From Deltaproteobacteria bacterium (GTDB lineage: Bacteria > Desulfobacterota > Desulfobaccia > Desulfobaccales > 0-14-0-80-60-11): 30,231 bases of DNA. The stretch covers positions 1 through 30,231 of the forward strand of contig JAMCQY010000064.1 in NCBI GenBank assembly GCA_023381945.1, given 5' to 3'. Shown here piece by piece: positions 1-7,815 of this stretch. The notes beneath the pieces were generated by a model. The model was given only the letters and a program-made list of their open reading frames with translations, was not told the origin of the DNA and did not search any database. The translations under genes were made by a program, and so were the position numbers. How positions within the stretch are numbered: position 1 is the first letter of the stretch; each line of letters opens with the position of its first letter.

Positions 1-256
1 CCAGGGTGATCACTTTCCCCACCAGGGCGTAACCATATTTCAAAGGAAAGGAAAAGTCGCCGGCCAGAGACGCGATAGTCTCGTCCCGGGCCATATCCTG
101 GGGGGCCTGGCCCCGGTAAATGAGGCCCTCGGTGCCGGGGCTGATGGCCGAGATAACGGTTTGCACCAGCACCTGGCCGAAGGCGGGAGCGGAAATAGCC
201 TCACGGCGCAGGGCTACCTGCCGGGGTCCGGTGAAATATAGGGCTCGCCTATACAT
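1..256 (-). CDS. MDR-type (zinc-binding alcohol dehydrogenase-like) dehydrogenase, 5' part only
   Basis: The gene runs off the left edge, so only about 85 N-terminal residues are visible. They begin MYRRALYFTGPRQVALRRE and contain ISPGTEGLIYRG, the N-terminal GroES-like fold pattern of medium-chain dehydrogenases (the 'SPGTE' type seen in threonine/sorbitol dehydrogenase relatives). The catalytic zinc ligands and the Rossmann domain lie outside the window, so cofactor and substrate cannot be judged. The ATG follows the stop of the RibD-like gene by 3 bases, and an AGGG sits 5 bases before it inside that gene's end, so the two are almost certainly co-transcribed and translationally coupled. 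The pairing suggests a reductive step in pterin/pyrimidine-type metabolism; this is inference only. Confidence 0.75.
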   Translation of the reverse strand, partial: MYRRALYFTGPRQVALRREAISAPAFGQVLVQTVISAISPGTEGLIYRGQAPQDMARDETIASLAGDFSFPLKYGYALVGKVITL

Positions 257-259
257 TCC

Positions 260-1015
260 CTAAGCCTGCCATTCGGGTTCGCCCATGAGGACCAAGTCCT
301 CTCCCAAACGTTGATAAGTAAGGTTGCTCAGGCGTGGGAAACGTCCACGCCCCAGGCTGTCCACCACCCGCAGGCCGCCCACCAGCAAGGGGGCGATGGT
401 CAGAATGATCTGGTCCACCAGGCGCGCAGCCAGGAAGCTGGTGATGATCTGGGCGCCGCCTTCCACCATGATGCTGTTGATGTCCATCTCCCCCAGTTGT
501 TGAAGAAGGGTTTCAAGGTTCACCAGGCCGTTGGCGGCGGGCAGGCAAAAAACCCGGGCCCCCATGGCCTCCAGGGCCTCCCGGCGCTCGGGGTCGGCGC
601 CTTCATTGGCTACAATCCACGGGGTGCGGCCATTGCGCAACAGGTTGGCGTAAGGCGGGAACCGCAGGCGGCTGTCGACGATCACCGGTTGCGGACTCTC
701 TCCGGCCACCAGCCGCACGTTGAGACGGGGGTTGTCGGCCAGCACCGTGCCGATCCCCACCAGGATGGCGTCATGAGAAGCGCGCAATCCGTGAGTCAGA
801 ATCATGCCTTGTGAGCCGCTCAGGGAGAGTGGCCGGCCGGGACGATCGGCAATGCTGCCGTCCAGACTCTGGGCATAACTCAAGGTGACCAGAGGCCGGC
901 CGGTGCGCCTCCGGTGTTCCGAAGCTCCCTTCAGAACAGACTGGATTCGATCAATGATACCGTTCTTCCGGGGTGAGGCCTTCCTGACCACCGTGTCGCT
1001 ATCCTGGCCAGACAT
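260..1015 (-). CDS. RibD C-terminal-type pyrimidine reductase
   Basis: 251 residues of the RibD_C (dihydrofolate reductase-like) fold. These enzymes reduce the ribosyl side chain of the pyrimidine intermediate in riboflavin synthesis using NADPH. Visible family blocks are VTLSYAQSLDGSIA (substrate/cofactor entry strand), VGIGTVLADNPRLNVR, VIVDSRLRFP, and VEGGAQIITSFL with the conserved E-G-G. There is no N-terminal deaminase domain, so it is a stand-alone reductase rather than full RibD. The start is the ATG at 1015 because AGGAGA lies 7 bases upstream; a start at 1075 would add 20 arginine-rich residues with no support. It is followed by the MDR dehydrogenase. Full-length ribD is not in the window, and the pair may instead serve a specialised pterin- or flavin-like pathway. 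Confidence 0.85.
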   Translation of the reverse strand: MSGQDSDTVVRKASPRKNGIIDRIQSVLKGASEHRRRTGRPLVTLSYAQSLDGSIADRPGRPLSLSGSQGMILTHGLRASHDAILVGIGTVLADNPRLNVRLVAGESPQPVIVDSRLRFPPYANLLRNGRTPWIVANEGADPERREALEAMGARVFCLPAANGLVNLETLLQQLGEMDINSIMVEGGAQIITSFLAARLVDQIILTIAPLLVGGLRVVDSLGRGRFPRLSNLTYQRLGEDLVLMGEPEWQA

Positions 1016-1355
1016 ACCTGTTTCTCCTGGGCGGGCACGTCTTCTCAAGGGAGCAAGCCTTACATCCGTTCGCACCGCGACCTTTAGTTACAATGCAGGT
1101 AACAGTAAAATGGGGCTGGCATGTGCCGTTGTCAAGTTGGGGCTAAGTGGGTGGGGCAAGGAGAAGGGGACATTTATCACATTAACACAAGCAGGATCAC
1201 GGAGTAAAGTTACTGTTGCTAAGAAGGATTATTGCAGGGGAATTTGGGGATAAAAATCTGTTTTAAATAATTTGTCATGCTGAGCGAAGCGAAGCATCTC
1301 GTATTTAGAGATTCTTCGGTCGCTTCGCTCCCTCAGAATGACAGAAAAAAATATC
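1016..1355. other. Intergenic region upstream of the RibD-like gene
   Basis: 340 bases lie between the divergent-side start of the RibD-like gene and the stop of ndk. The only structured part I can see is the inverted repeat at 1273-1343, described separately. The rest shows no convincing reading frame with a ribosome binding site and no recognisable RNA. A promoter for the RibD-like gene must lie here, but none matches consensus well enough to place. Confidence 0.5.
1273..1343. repeat. Interspersed inverted repeat, TGTCATnCTGAG type, copy 1
   Basis: A 71-bp imperfect palindrome with outer arms TGTCATGCTGAG and CTCAGAATGACA, containing CGAAGCATCTC facing GAGATTCTTCG. A related copy with the same arm words lies at 30004-30087 near the other end of the window. 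It sits just beyond the 3' end of ndk, so its transcript could fold into a long hairpin and help end or protect the ndk message. No transposase is encoded within it. Confidence 0.8.
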
Positions 1356-1775
1356 TTACACCCGCTCTAACGCATTAAAAAAGAAGGCAATCTCGATGGC
1401 GGCGTTTTCCGGGGAATCGGAGCCGTGGACGATGTTGGCCTCGATCTCGCGGGCATAGTCAGCCCGGATGGTGCCCGGAGCGGCCTTGCGATAGTCGGTG
1501 GCGCCCATGAGGTCCCGGTTTACCTGGATGGCATTCTCGCCTTCCAAAATCAGCGCCACGATGGGGCCGGAACTCATGAAGGTGGTGAGGCTGTCGTAAA
1601 AAGGCCGCTCCCTATGCACCTCGTAAAATTGCTGGGCCTGGGATTTGCGAAGCTGCAGCATCTTCATGGCGCGGATTTTCAGGCCGGCTTTCTCAAAGCG
1701 GCCCAGAACTTCGCCGATGAGCCCGCGGGCCACGCCGTCGGGCTTGATCATGGATAAAGTTTGTTCTACAGCCAT
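1356..1775 (-). CDS. ndk: Nucleoside diphosphate kinase
   Basis: 139 residues, the normal length for the family. The enzyme moves the gamma phosphate of ATP to other nucleoside diphosphates through a phospho-histidine intermediate, keeping NTP and dNTP pools balanced in the cytoplasm. The start [15 protein letters not shown], the block [15 protein letters not shown] and the active-site block NIVHGSDS (catalytic His117) are all present. The ATG at 1775 follows a clear AAGGAG about 9 bases away. It stands apart from its neighbours: the DUF6714-like gene is upstream on the same strand, 168 bp away, with a GC palindrome between them. Confidence 0.98.
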   Translation of the reverse strand: MAVEQTLSMIKPDGVARGLIGEVLGRFEKAGLKIRAMKMLQLRKSQAQQFYEVHRERPFYDSLTTFMSSGPIVALILEGENAIQVNRDLMGATDYRKAAPGTIRADYAREIEANIVHGSDSPENAAIEIAFFFNALERV

Positions 1776-1825
1776 TGAATATATCTCCTTCCACTGAATG
1801 TAGTCGCCCCGATAAAAGTTGGTGG

Positions 1826-1849
1826 GGCGGGCGTCCCCGCCCGCCTACA
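1826..1849 (-). repeat. REP-like GTAG palindrome
   Basis: On the minus strand this reads GTAG followed by a perfect 8-bp GC hairpin, GGCGGGCG with CGCCCGCC and a 4-base loop on the plus strand. It lies between ndk and the DUF6714-like gene. It has the same design and nearly the same stem as the element at 29467-29489, but a different loop. Confidence 0.7.
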
Positions 1850-1943
1850 GATTTCCAGGAATCAGGGCGACCCGCAGATCACTCCTGCAAAATTGCCTCC
1901 TGAGGTGAATCAAACGGCTTGGCGGCCACAGGCCGCCATAGAT

Positions 1944-2582
1944 CTATTGCCGCTTTGCCAACGCCGCCAGATAATCTGCCTCATCTTTCAGATGCTGCTG
2001 CAAGTCCCCTGCCGTAGGGGCCGTCTGCGCCCGTTCCAGCCAAAATGCCTTGAGCGCCGCGTTGATTTGGTCTTTTTCAAAATCCATCTCCGCACACTCC
2101 CGCTTGAATTCTAAAAAAGCCACGATGGCCGCGGCCTCTTCACGGGTGAAGACCGACAGGCGATAGCGGGCATAATCATTAAAGGTCATGGCGCCGTAAC
2201 GCCGCGGGTTCAACAATTTCGATTTGCCGGTTTTCAGCAGAAAGATCCGCTCGTTTACAGAAGACTCTACGGTTAGATCGTAAAATCCGTGGGTCAGGTG
2301 AAAAACCGGGTCCGCCGTGAGCAATTGGCCGTGAAGATCGGCAATCAGATAGGCCGGCAGAAAGAACCAGAAGCCCGCCTCGGAAAAAAAGCTGAGCGCG
2401 GTGTAATGCCCATCGAGAAACTCGGGCTCAATCTCCTGCCAGTTACGGCGGCCCTCAAAAGGGCCGACCTCCTCAAACGGTTCGCAGCCTTCCCGGCTGC
2501 CTTGCAGATAGCCATCGCCGGGGTACTCGTTGCCGCCGAAGGTTTGGCGGATTTGTTCAATGATGGTTTCTTTATCGCTCAT
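1944..2582 (-). CDS. DUF6714-like conserved protein
   Basis: 212 residues with no signal peptide or membrane helix. The central part, HYTALSFFSEAGFWFFLPAYLIADL, has the aromatic 'FFLPAYL' signature I associate with the DUF6714 family. That family has no known function and is often found as a single gene near toxin or immunity genes. The C-terminal third is charged and helical, with many E/K/R and Q residues, and ends in LAALAKRQ. The ATG at 2582 has no good Shine-Dalgarno, so the start is uncertain, though the N-terminus MSDKETIIEQIRQTF looks natural. It lies 102 bp downstream of the elongation factor G gene on the same strand, separated by a GTAG palindrome. Function unknown; the family call is from memory of the motif. 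Confidence 0.75.
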   Translation of the reverse strand: MSDKETIIEQIRQTFGGNEYPGDGYLQGSREGCEPFEEVGPFEGRRNWQEIEPEFLDGHYTALSFFSEAGFWFFLPAYLIADLHGQLLTADPVFHLTHGFYDLTVESSVNERIFLLKTGKSKLLNPRRYGAMTFNDYARYRLSVFTREEAAAIVAFLEFKRECAEMDFEKDQINAALKAFWLERAQTAPTAGDLQQHLKDEADYLAALAKRQ

Positions 2583-2663
2583 GCAGGCTTAAGTATCCGA
2601 CAGATCGGCGGCCACAGGCGCCCTGATATTTGCTATATTTGGTGCTGAAAGCTTACAGCTTCC

Positions 2664-2688
2664 GGGCGACCCAGCGGGTCGCCCCTAC
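2664..2688 (-). repeat. REP-like GTAG palindrome supplying the EF-G stop codon
   Basis: A perfect 9-bp hairpin, GGGCGACCC-AGC-GGGTCGCCC (2664-2684), is preceded on the minus strand by GTAGG. The TAG of this GTAG (2685-2687) is the stop codon of the elongation factor G gene. The hairpin can also serve as a 3' stabiliser of that message. Confidence 0.8.
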
Positions 2689-4727
2689 TCCCGCCGCTCT
2701 ACAAAACCGTAATGGTCGAACTGGAGCGTAAAGGTCCCCCGGCCCTGGGTAAGGGAGCGGAGGTTGGTGGAGTAGCCGAACATCTCGGCGAGCGGGGCAG
2801 TGCCGGTGATGAGGCGCACCACGCCCTTGGCCATGAGTTGCTCCACTTTGCCCTTGCGGGCGGCGAAGTCGCCCATGACCTCGCCGGTGAATTCCTCCGG
2901 CGCGATGATCTCCACCTTCATGATAGGTTCGAGCAGTTGGGGCTGGGCCTGGGCGAATCCCTGTTTCAGGGCGGTCATGGCGGCGATCCGGAAGGCCATC
3001 TCGGAGGACAGGCCCTCTTTGGCGACGGCATCAACCAAGGCTACAGCCACGTCCACCGCCGGATGGCCATAGATCACCCCGCCCTCCAATGCCTCCTGTA
3101 CGGCCTGGCCGATGATGCCCACGAAATTTTGGGCCGGATGCTCTTCAGACAGCAAAGAGACAAAAGAGTTGCCGGAGCCCCGGGGCCGCGGCGAGAGGCT
3201 GAGACGCACCTCCGCAAAATGGTGTTTGCCGGCCAGCTCCCGGTCGAAGCTGCCGGTTTCTTCGGCCGCGGCGGCAATGCTTTCGCGGTAAACCACCTGC
3301 GGGCGGCCGGCCCGGATGTGGGCGTGAAATTCCCGCTCCAGGCGGTGCTGGACCACTTCCAGGTGCAACTCGCCCATGCCGGACAACAGGATTTGGCCGG
3401 TGTCTTCGTCGGTGGTGACCGAAAGACTCGGGTCTTCTTCCGAAACCCGGGCCAAGGCCGGGCCCAGCTTCTCCTGATCCTCCCGGGTCACGGGTTCGAT
3501 GGCCAGGGAGATCACCGGCACATAAGAGGAAATCGGCTCCAGGATGATGGGCTTATCCCGGTTGCACAGGGTGTCGCCGGTGCTGGTGGTTTTCAAACCC
3601 AGGAGGGCCACGATACTGCCGGCGTGCGCCGCGTCCAGCGGTTCCCGCTTGTTGGCGTGCATCCTGAGGATGCGGGCCACTTTTTCCGAAATGCCCTTGA
3701 CCGGATTATAGACCTCCTGGCCCGATTTCAGCGTGCCGGAGTAAAGGCGGGCGTAAGTGAGGCGCTGGCCCTGGTCCACCATGATCTTAAAGGCCAGGGC
3801 GGCCAGAGGGGCATCGTCTTTGGGCGGCCGGGATTCCTCGGCGCCGGTCGCGGGATGCTGGCCGACGATGGCCGGCACTTCCGTGGGGTTGGGCAGAAAA
3901 TCCTTGATGCCGTCCAGCAGGGGCTGGACGCCTTTGTTGCGCAGGGCGGAGCCGCAGTAGGTGGGCACGCCCTTGAGGGCCAGGGTGGCGCGGTGCAGGC
4001 CGGCCTTGAGTTCCTCCAGCGACGGCTGGCGCTCGGCCAGGTAAGCCTCCATCACTTCGTCGTCCACTTCCGCCAAATCTTCTATCAAGGCCTCCCGGGC
4101 TGCCGCGGCCGCGGCTTTAAGTTCCTCGGGAATCTCCAACTCATCAAAGAAGACTCCCAGGGTCGCATCCTGCCACTTGATGGCTTTCAGGCTCAGGAGA
4201 TCGATGACTCCCTGGAAGCGGTCTTCTTCGCCCCAGGGGATGGTGAGCACAAGGGGATGGGCGCCCAATTTCTCCTTCATGGACGCGACCGAGGCCCGGA
4301 AATCGGCGCCCAGGCGGTCCATCTTGTTGATGAAGGCCATCTTGGGAACCCGGTATTTATCGGCCTGATGCCAGACGGTCTCGGATTGGGGCTCCACGCC
4401 GCTCACCGCGTCGAAGACCCCGATTGCGCCGTCCAGCACCCTAAGGGACCGTTCCACTTCGATGGTGAAATCCACGTGGCCCGGCGTATCAATAATATTG
4501 ATGGTGGCGCCCTTCCACTGGCAGGTGGTCACCGCCGCGGTGATGGTGATGCCGCGCTCCTGCTCTTCGGGCATCCAGTCCATGACGGCCGCGCCGTTGT
4601 GCACCTCGCCCATCTTGTGGGTGCGCCCGCTGTAATAGAGGATGCGCTCCGTCAGGGTGGTCTTCCCGGCGTCGATATGGGCGATGATGCCGATATTGCG
4701 CACATTTGCAAGCCTGGGGGTGGTCAC
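2685..4727 (-). CDS. fusA: Elongation factor G (stand-alone copy)
   Basis: 680 residues, slightly shorter than the usual 690-700. It is a GTPase that moves tRNAs and mRNA through the ribosome or helps recycle ribosomes. The G1 motif AHIDAGKTT is near residue 16, the switch II block DTPGHVDF near 81 and NKMD near 135; the C-terminal domain carries [11 protein letters not shown] and the elongation-factor domain V. The first codon is GTG at 4727, with GGAG about 9 bases upstream; the nearby ATG at 4731 is in another frame. The gene is not beside rpsL, rpsG or tuf, so it is probably a paralogue of the str-operon fusA (several EF-G subfamilies exist in this group). Its stop codon lies inside a REP-like palindrome. 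Confidence 0.95.
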   Translation of the reverse strand: MTTPRLANVRNIGIIAHIDAGKTTLTERILYYSGRTHKMGEVHNGAAVMDWMPEEQERGITITAAVTTCQWKGATINIIDTPGHVDFTIEVERSLRVLDGAIGVFDAVSGVEPQSETVWHQADKYRVPKMAFINKMDRLGADFRASVASMKEKLGAHPLVLTIPWGEEDRFQGVIDLLSLKAIKWQDATLGVFFDELEIPEELKAAAAAAREALIEDLAEVDDEVMEAYLAERQPSLEELKAGLHRATLALKGVPTYCGSALRNKGVQPLLDGIKDFLPNPTEVPAIVGQHPATGAEESRPPKDDAPLAALAFKIMVDQGQRLTYARLYSGTLKSGQEVYNPVKGISEKVARILRMHANKREPLDAAHAGSIVALLGLKTTSTGDTLCNRDKPIILEPISSYVPVISLAIEPVTREDQEKLGPALARVSEEDPSLSVTTDEDTGQILLSGMGELHLEVVQHRLEREFHAHIRAGRPQVVYRESIAAAAEETGSFDRELAGKHHFAEVRLSLSPRPRGSGNSFVSLLSEEHPAQNFVGIIGQAVQEALEGGVIYGHPAVDVAVALVDAVAKEGLSSEMAFRIAAMTALKQGFAQAQPQLLEPIMKVEIIAPEEFTGEVMGDFAARKGKVEQLMAKGVVRLITGTAPLAEMFGYSTNLRSLTQGRGTFTLQFDHYGFVERRE

Positions 4728-4800
4728 GCATTTTTCTCCGAAAATAAAGGGCCAACGAACTTTGTAAACGAATTTACCGCCACTTTCAACCTTTAAAAGA

Positions 4801-4835
4801 CGGTTTTCGGTTTTCAGTTTTCGGTTTTCGGTCTA
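4801..4835 (+). repeat. Heptanucleotide tandem tract, CGGTTTT type
   Basis: Five consecutive 7-bp units: CGGTTTT, CGGTTTT, CAGTTTT, CGGTTTT, CGGTCTA. The tract lies between the divergently oriented elongation factor G and TPR genes, about 55 bp before the TPR gene start. It belongs to the set of 7-bp tracts seen throughout this window. Confidence 0.9.
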
Positions 4836-4891
4836 TAGTAGCGAAAGATCATGGCTAATTGGGATTTGCCACTCTGGGCGAGGGAGAATCC

Positions 4892-5863
4892 ATGAAACTC
4901 CGGAAAGATGTGGTTCTGGCAATTTTATTGGCGACATGCATATTGGCGTGCACCAGCCGCGATGAGACGGAGCCCAAGGATGCACAAGAGTACTTGGATC
5001 GAGGCAATTCTCTTCTTCAAAAAGGGAATCTGGATCAGGCCATTGCTGCGTACAACAAGGCCCTGAAAATCAACCCCAGGTATCCTGAAGCTTACGGCAA
5101 ACGGGGGTTTGTTTATGGATGTAAAGGTCAATATGATCAAGCCATTGCCGATTACAACCGGGTCTTGGAAATCGACCCCAAGAATGATAAGGCATACGGT
5201 GGTCGCGGGGAGGCCTATAGCCAAAAAGGCCAGTATGACAAGGCTATTTCGGACTTCACCCAAGCCTTGGAAATTAATCCCGAGGATGATAAAGCCTACA
5301 ACAGTCGGGGAGTAGCCTATTCAAAAAACGGCCAATATGATCAGGCCATGACTAATTTCATAAGGGCCATAGAGATCAACCCGAGTTACGTTGTGGCCTA
5401 CTACAACCGAGGGAATGCCTACGCACGTAAAGGCCAGTATGACCAAGCTATTATCGACTACAACCGGGCCCTGGAAATCCACCCTGGGGTTGCTCTGTTC
5501 CACAATGCCCGGGGAAATGCCTATGCAAATAAAGGCCATTATGACCAGGCTATCACCGATTTCACCAATGCACTGAAAATTAATCCTGGCCTTGCTCTGG
5601 CTTACCATGGCCGAGGCGGAGCTTTTGCGAACAAGGGCGAATATAACTATGCCATTGCCGACCTAAACCAATGTCTGGAGCTAAATCCCAAAGATACGCA
5701 GGCTTATTTTTTAAAGGGTCGACTCCTGGAATGGGCTGGCAAACAGAAGGAGGCTCTGGAAGCTTATCAGAGCTTGATTAAATATACCTCCCCACAAGAA
5801 ACAAGCCTTATTCAGCAAGCCCAAGAAAGAATCAAGGCCCTGGAAACTCAAACTAAAAACTAA
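4892..5863 (+). CDS. TPR-repeat lipoprotein
   Basis: 323 residues from the ATG at 4892, which has GGGAG 5 bases upstream; an upstream TTG start is unsupported. Residues 1-20 form a lipoprotein signal peptide (MKLRKDVVLAILL, lipobox ILAC, acylated Cys20). The residue after Cys is Thr rather than Asp, which suggests delivery to the outer membrane. The rest is eight 34-residue tetratricopeptide repeats with consensus AY..RG.AY..KGQYDQAI.DY..ALEINP, so the DNA also has a 102-bp periodicity. TPR arrays bind partner proteins or peptides; no partner is indicated by the neighbours. The last residues, QTKN, and the stop codon are encoded by 7-bp tandem repeat units, so the C-terminus probably drifted by repeat spread. 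Confidence 0.93.
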   Translation: MKLRKDVVLAILLATCILACTSRDETEPKDAQEYLDRGNSLLQKGNLDQAIAAYNKALKINPRYPEAYGKRGFVYGCKGQYDQAIADYNRVLEIDPKNDKAYGGRGEAYSQKGQYDKAISDFTQALEINPEDDKAYNSRGVAYSKNGQYDQAMTNFIRAIEINPSYVVAYYNRGNAYARKGQYDQAIIDYNRALEIHPGVALFHNARGNAYANKGHYDQAITDFTNALKINPGLALAYHGRGGAFANKGEYNYAIADLNQCLELNPKDTQAYFLKGRLLEWAGKQKEALEAYQSLIKYTSPQETSLIQQAQERIKALETQTKN

Positions 5864-5919
5864 AAACTCGAAACTTGGAACTCGGAACTCGCAACTCGCA
5901 ACTCGCAACCCGGAACTCC
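5850..5919 (+). repeat. Heptanucleotide tandem tract, AACTCGC type, ten exact 7-bp units
   Basis: ACT (once ACC) recurs exactly every 7 bases from 5852 to 5915, giving ten units such as AACTCGC and AACTAAA. The TPR gene's stop codon (5861-5863) is inside the tract. The tract ends one base before the ATG of the Nudix gene, so that gene has no ordinary ribosome binding site. This is the longest tract in the window. Confidence 0.95.
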
Positions 5920-5920
5920 C

Positions 5921-6463
5921 ATGTCCTGCAATCCTCCTGCCTATCGTTTCTGCCCCTGCTGTGGCGGGGAATTGCTGCCGCAAGCCCGCCATGGCCATGA
6001 CCGCCTGGTCTGCCGGGCCTGCAAACGGGTGATGTATGTCAACCCCGCGGTGGGCGTGGCGGTGGTGGTGCGCCGGGGTGAGGAAATTCTGTGGGGCAAG
6101 CGCCGCGGCGGGCCTTACCGGGACGCCTGGTGCATCCCCTGCGGCTACGTGGAATGGGGTGAGGACGTCCGGCTTGCAGCAGCCCGGGAATTCCAGGAGG
6201 AGACCGGCCTTGAGGTGGAGCTGGGGGAGGTGCTGGCGGTGCACTCCAATTTTCACGACCCGGAGAGCCTCACCGTGGGCATCTGGTTTGCGGGCCGGGT
6301 GATGGGGGGCAGGCTGGCGGCCGGGGACGACCTTAGTGAAGCTGCTTTTTTCCCTCTGAACTCTCCGCCCGAGCCCCTGGCTTTTCCAACGGATGAACTG
6401 GTGTTGGTGAAACTCAGGGCCGGAAAGGCGGCACTAGTGCCCGAGTCGGTTTTCCAAACGTAG
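5921..6463 (+). CDS. Nudix hydrolase with N-terminal zinc ribbon
   Basis: 180 residues. Cys11, Cys14, Cys31 and Cys34 form a zinc ribbon like that of NudC-type NADH pyrophosphatases. Residues 75-97 match the Nudix box (G75, E81, R89, E90, E93, E94, G96), which binds the divalent metals that cleave a nucleoside-diphosphate-X bond. The substrate cannot be fixed from sequence: NAD(H), ADP-ribose or other nucleotide sugars are all possible, and the usual downstream NudC motif is not evident. The start ATG directly abuts the heptamer tract, with no Shine-Dalgarno. The stop TAG is the TAG of a GTAG palindrome, so both ends of the gene are defined by repeats. Confidence 0.92.
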   Translation: MSCNPPAYRFCPCCGGELLPQARHGHDRLVCRACKRVMYVNPAVGVAVVVRRGEEILWGKRRGGPYRDAWCIPCGYVEWGEDVRLAAAREFQEETGLEVELGEVLAVHSNFHDPESLTVGIWFAGRVMGGRLAAGDDLSEAAFFPLNSPPEPLAFPTDELVLVKLRAGKAALVPESVFQT

Positions 6464-6543
6464 GGCGGGAAAGCGCAGCGCATCCCGCCATTCGCATTAT
6501 CTCAATTACAGAAGGCGGGATGCGCTGCGCTTTCCCGCCCTAC
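6460..6543. repeat. Paired REP-like palindrome (BIME-like) between convergent genes
   Basis: Two perfect 30-nt inverted arms (6460-6489 and 6514-6543) begin with GTAGGGCGGGA on both strands and are separated by 24 bases. Each arm is itself a smaller hairpin (GGCGGGA facing TCCCGCC). The pair separates the convergent Nudix and phosphoesterase genes, contains the Nudix stop codon, and could act as a bidirectional terminator or message-end stabiliser. Confidence 0.9.
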
Positions 6544-6547
6544 AAAT

Positions 6548-7189
6548 CTACCCGGATTCCGCCGGGAAAAGCTCCACCTCATCCAACGCGTCCAGGTCCC
6601 GCAGCGACACCATGGCCAGCCGGGAGGCCTCCAGGTCCAGCACCGCAAAACTGAAAGCGGGGTAACGCTCTTCCTCTAACGTGAAGGCCCCGGGGACAAT
6701 GAGGTAGACGGTGTCCGGCGAAAGATCCAGGCAGGCCTGGCGCGGCTGGAACTCCCGGGGCCGCACCGCATCATTGCTATAAAGAATGCGGCTGAAGGGC
6801 GGGGCAAAGCGGGTGACGCTGGGCACGTGCGTGTGCCCGTGGCAGAGCAGCAACGGGGGACGATAACTGCGAGTCCCGCGGCTATACGCCCGCACCCGCT
6901 CATTGTAATGGGTCCAGATCAGGGCCCGGGTGTGGGCCAGGAAGATCCGTCCGGCCAATTCCTGGGCCACCCCATTAGTAGTGGCGGTCGGCAATTGCGG
7001 GCCGAAGACATCGTAAATCCAATAGAGCCGGTTTTCGGGGTCCATTTCCAGCCAGGGGCGGAATGGTCCGGGCTGGCAGTCCCCTAGACAGGCCAGGTGG
7101 CGCAGACCCTGACGCTGAAAAAAGGCCAGAAGTAAAGGCAGGCCGGCCCTGTAGGTGTGGGTGTCAGCTACCAGAGCCAGCCTGTGCAT
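6548..7189 (-). CDS. Calcineurin-like metallophosphoesterase
   Basis: 213 residues. The metal-binding signatures are LVADTHTY (D-x-H) near residue 8, CLGDC (GD) near 36 and CHGHTHVPS (GHTH) near 115. The usual central GNxD block between them is not obvious; that region reads YDVFGPQLPTATTN. The protein resembles the YfcE/MJ0936 group of small cytoplasmic phosphodiesterases, but the missing block means activity should not be assumed. The ATG at 7189 lacks a good Shine-Dalgarno. It lies downstream of the two tandem mini-protein genes on the same strand (31-bp gap), so it may be co-transcribed with them. Confidence 0.85.
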   Translation of the reverse strand: MHRLALVADTHTYRAGLPLLLAFFQRQGLRHLACLGDCQPGPFRPWLEMDPENRLYWIYDVFGPQLPTATTNGVAQELAGRIFLAHTRALIWTHYNERVRAYSRGTRSYRPPLLLCHGHTHVPSVTRFAPPFSRILYSNDAVRPREFQPRQACLDLSPDTVYLIVPGAFTLEEERYPAFSFAVLDLEASRLAMVSLRDLDALDEVELFPAESG

Positions 7190-7220
7190 AACTGCGGATA
7201 GGTTTTATGCAGGTAAGGGA

Positions 7221-7382
7221 CTATCTGATGGGCCCGGGAGTGCAGGCGTGGCTTTCAGTGCCCTTGATCTCCTGTATCAGCTTAGCCAGAAACTTGAGGG
7301 CCTCCTCCTTATCTTTATCAATTACGATGGCCTCAATCTCCTGCTGCTCCTGGTCCGTAAAGACGATCGACTTGTTTGCCAT
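7221..7382 (-). CDS. Small acidic protein, paralogue A of a tandem pair (53 aa)
   Basis: A 53-residue frame starting MANKSIVFTDQEQQEIEAI, with GAGG 8 bases before the ATG at 7382. It shares most of its first 35 residues with the next gene upstream: the common pattern is IVF-DQEQ--IEAIVIDKD-EEAL--LA-L. The two genes differ in codon choice and in their C-terminal tails (here EIKGTESHACTPGPIR, with one Cys). Conservation at the protein level with divergent DNA argues that both are translated. No signal peptide, membrane segment or known domain is seen. Predicted structure is a short strand followed by two helices, like a small adaptor or regulator. I do not recognise the family. Confidence 0.8.
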   Translation of the reverse strand: MANKSIVFTDQEQQEIEAIVIDKDKEEALKFLAKLIQEIKGTESHACTPGPIR

Positions 7383-7466
7383 GGTCATCCTCATCTGGAA
7401 AGTGAAACCAGCCAGCGGGCCGGCATGCCGTTAATTGAGCGGTTCGTTTTTTAAAAGCAGATTTGA

Positions 7467-7646
7467 TCAACCCTGGCCCGGAGGTCCTTCCGCCGCCTTG
7501 GGCCCGCAAGCATGGCCGTAATGCGGCTTGCAGCGGTCTACCAGCTCCGCCAGGTAACGTAAGGCCTCCTCCCCGTCTTTATCGATGACGATGGCCTCGA
7601 TCTTCATCTGCTCCTGATCCGAAAAGACGATGGTTTTATCAGCCAT
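7467..7646 (-). CDS. Small acidic protein, paralogue B of a tandem pair (59 aa)
   Basis: A 59-residue frame starting MADKTIVFSDQEQMKIEAI, preceded by a strong GGAGAGG 6 bases before the ATG at 7646. It is the paralogue of the 53-residue gene 84 bp downstream. Both share IVF-DQEQ--IEAIVIDKD-EEAL, and here the helix continues as RYLAELVDRC. The tail carries Cys39 and Cys47 with two His between them (CKPHYGHAC), which could bind a metal; the paralogue keeps only one Cys. The two genes and the phosphoesterase form a likely three-gene minus-strand unit. Function unknown. Confidence 0.8.
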   Translation of the reverse strand: MADKTIVFSDQEQMKIEAIVIDKDGEEALRYLAELVDRCKPHYGHACGPKAAEGPPGQG

Positions 7647-7815
7647 TACTGCCTCTCCTTTTATACTTCAAGGTGAAGACAATTTAAGCCTGGATACGGG
7701 CAGTGTCAATAGAATCGGCAGATAATTGCCGAAACTGAAAAAATGAGGGATAATGACAATAAATGGCCGGACGGCCGGTCCTTTGGGCCAAGAAAATCTT
7801 TTGAGAGGGTTTAAC

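Noticed and set aside
2712..4796. 694-codon open frame on the plus strand opposite elongation factor G
   Set aside because: It is an antisense shadow of the GC-rich EF-G gene: no ribosome binding site, composition rich in His/Gly/Gln, and the opposite strand has unmistakable EF-G motifs.
4892..5863. 102-bp DNA tandem repeat as a mobile or satellite element
   Set aside because: The periodicity is fully explained by eight 34-residue TPR motifs in a coding frame with a lipoprotein signal.
5850..5919. CRISPR-like repeat array
   Set aside because: Units are 7 bp with no spacers; no cas genes are present. It is a simple tandem tract.
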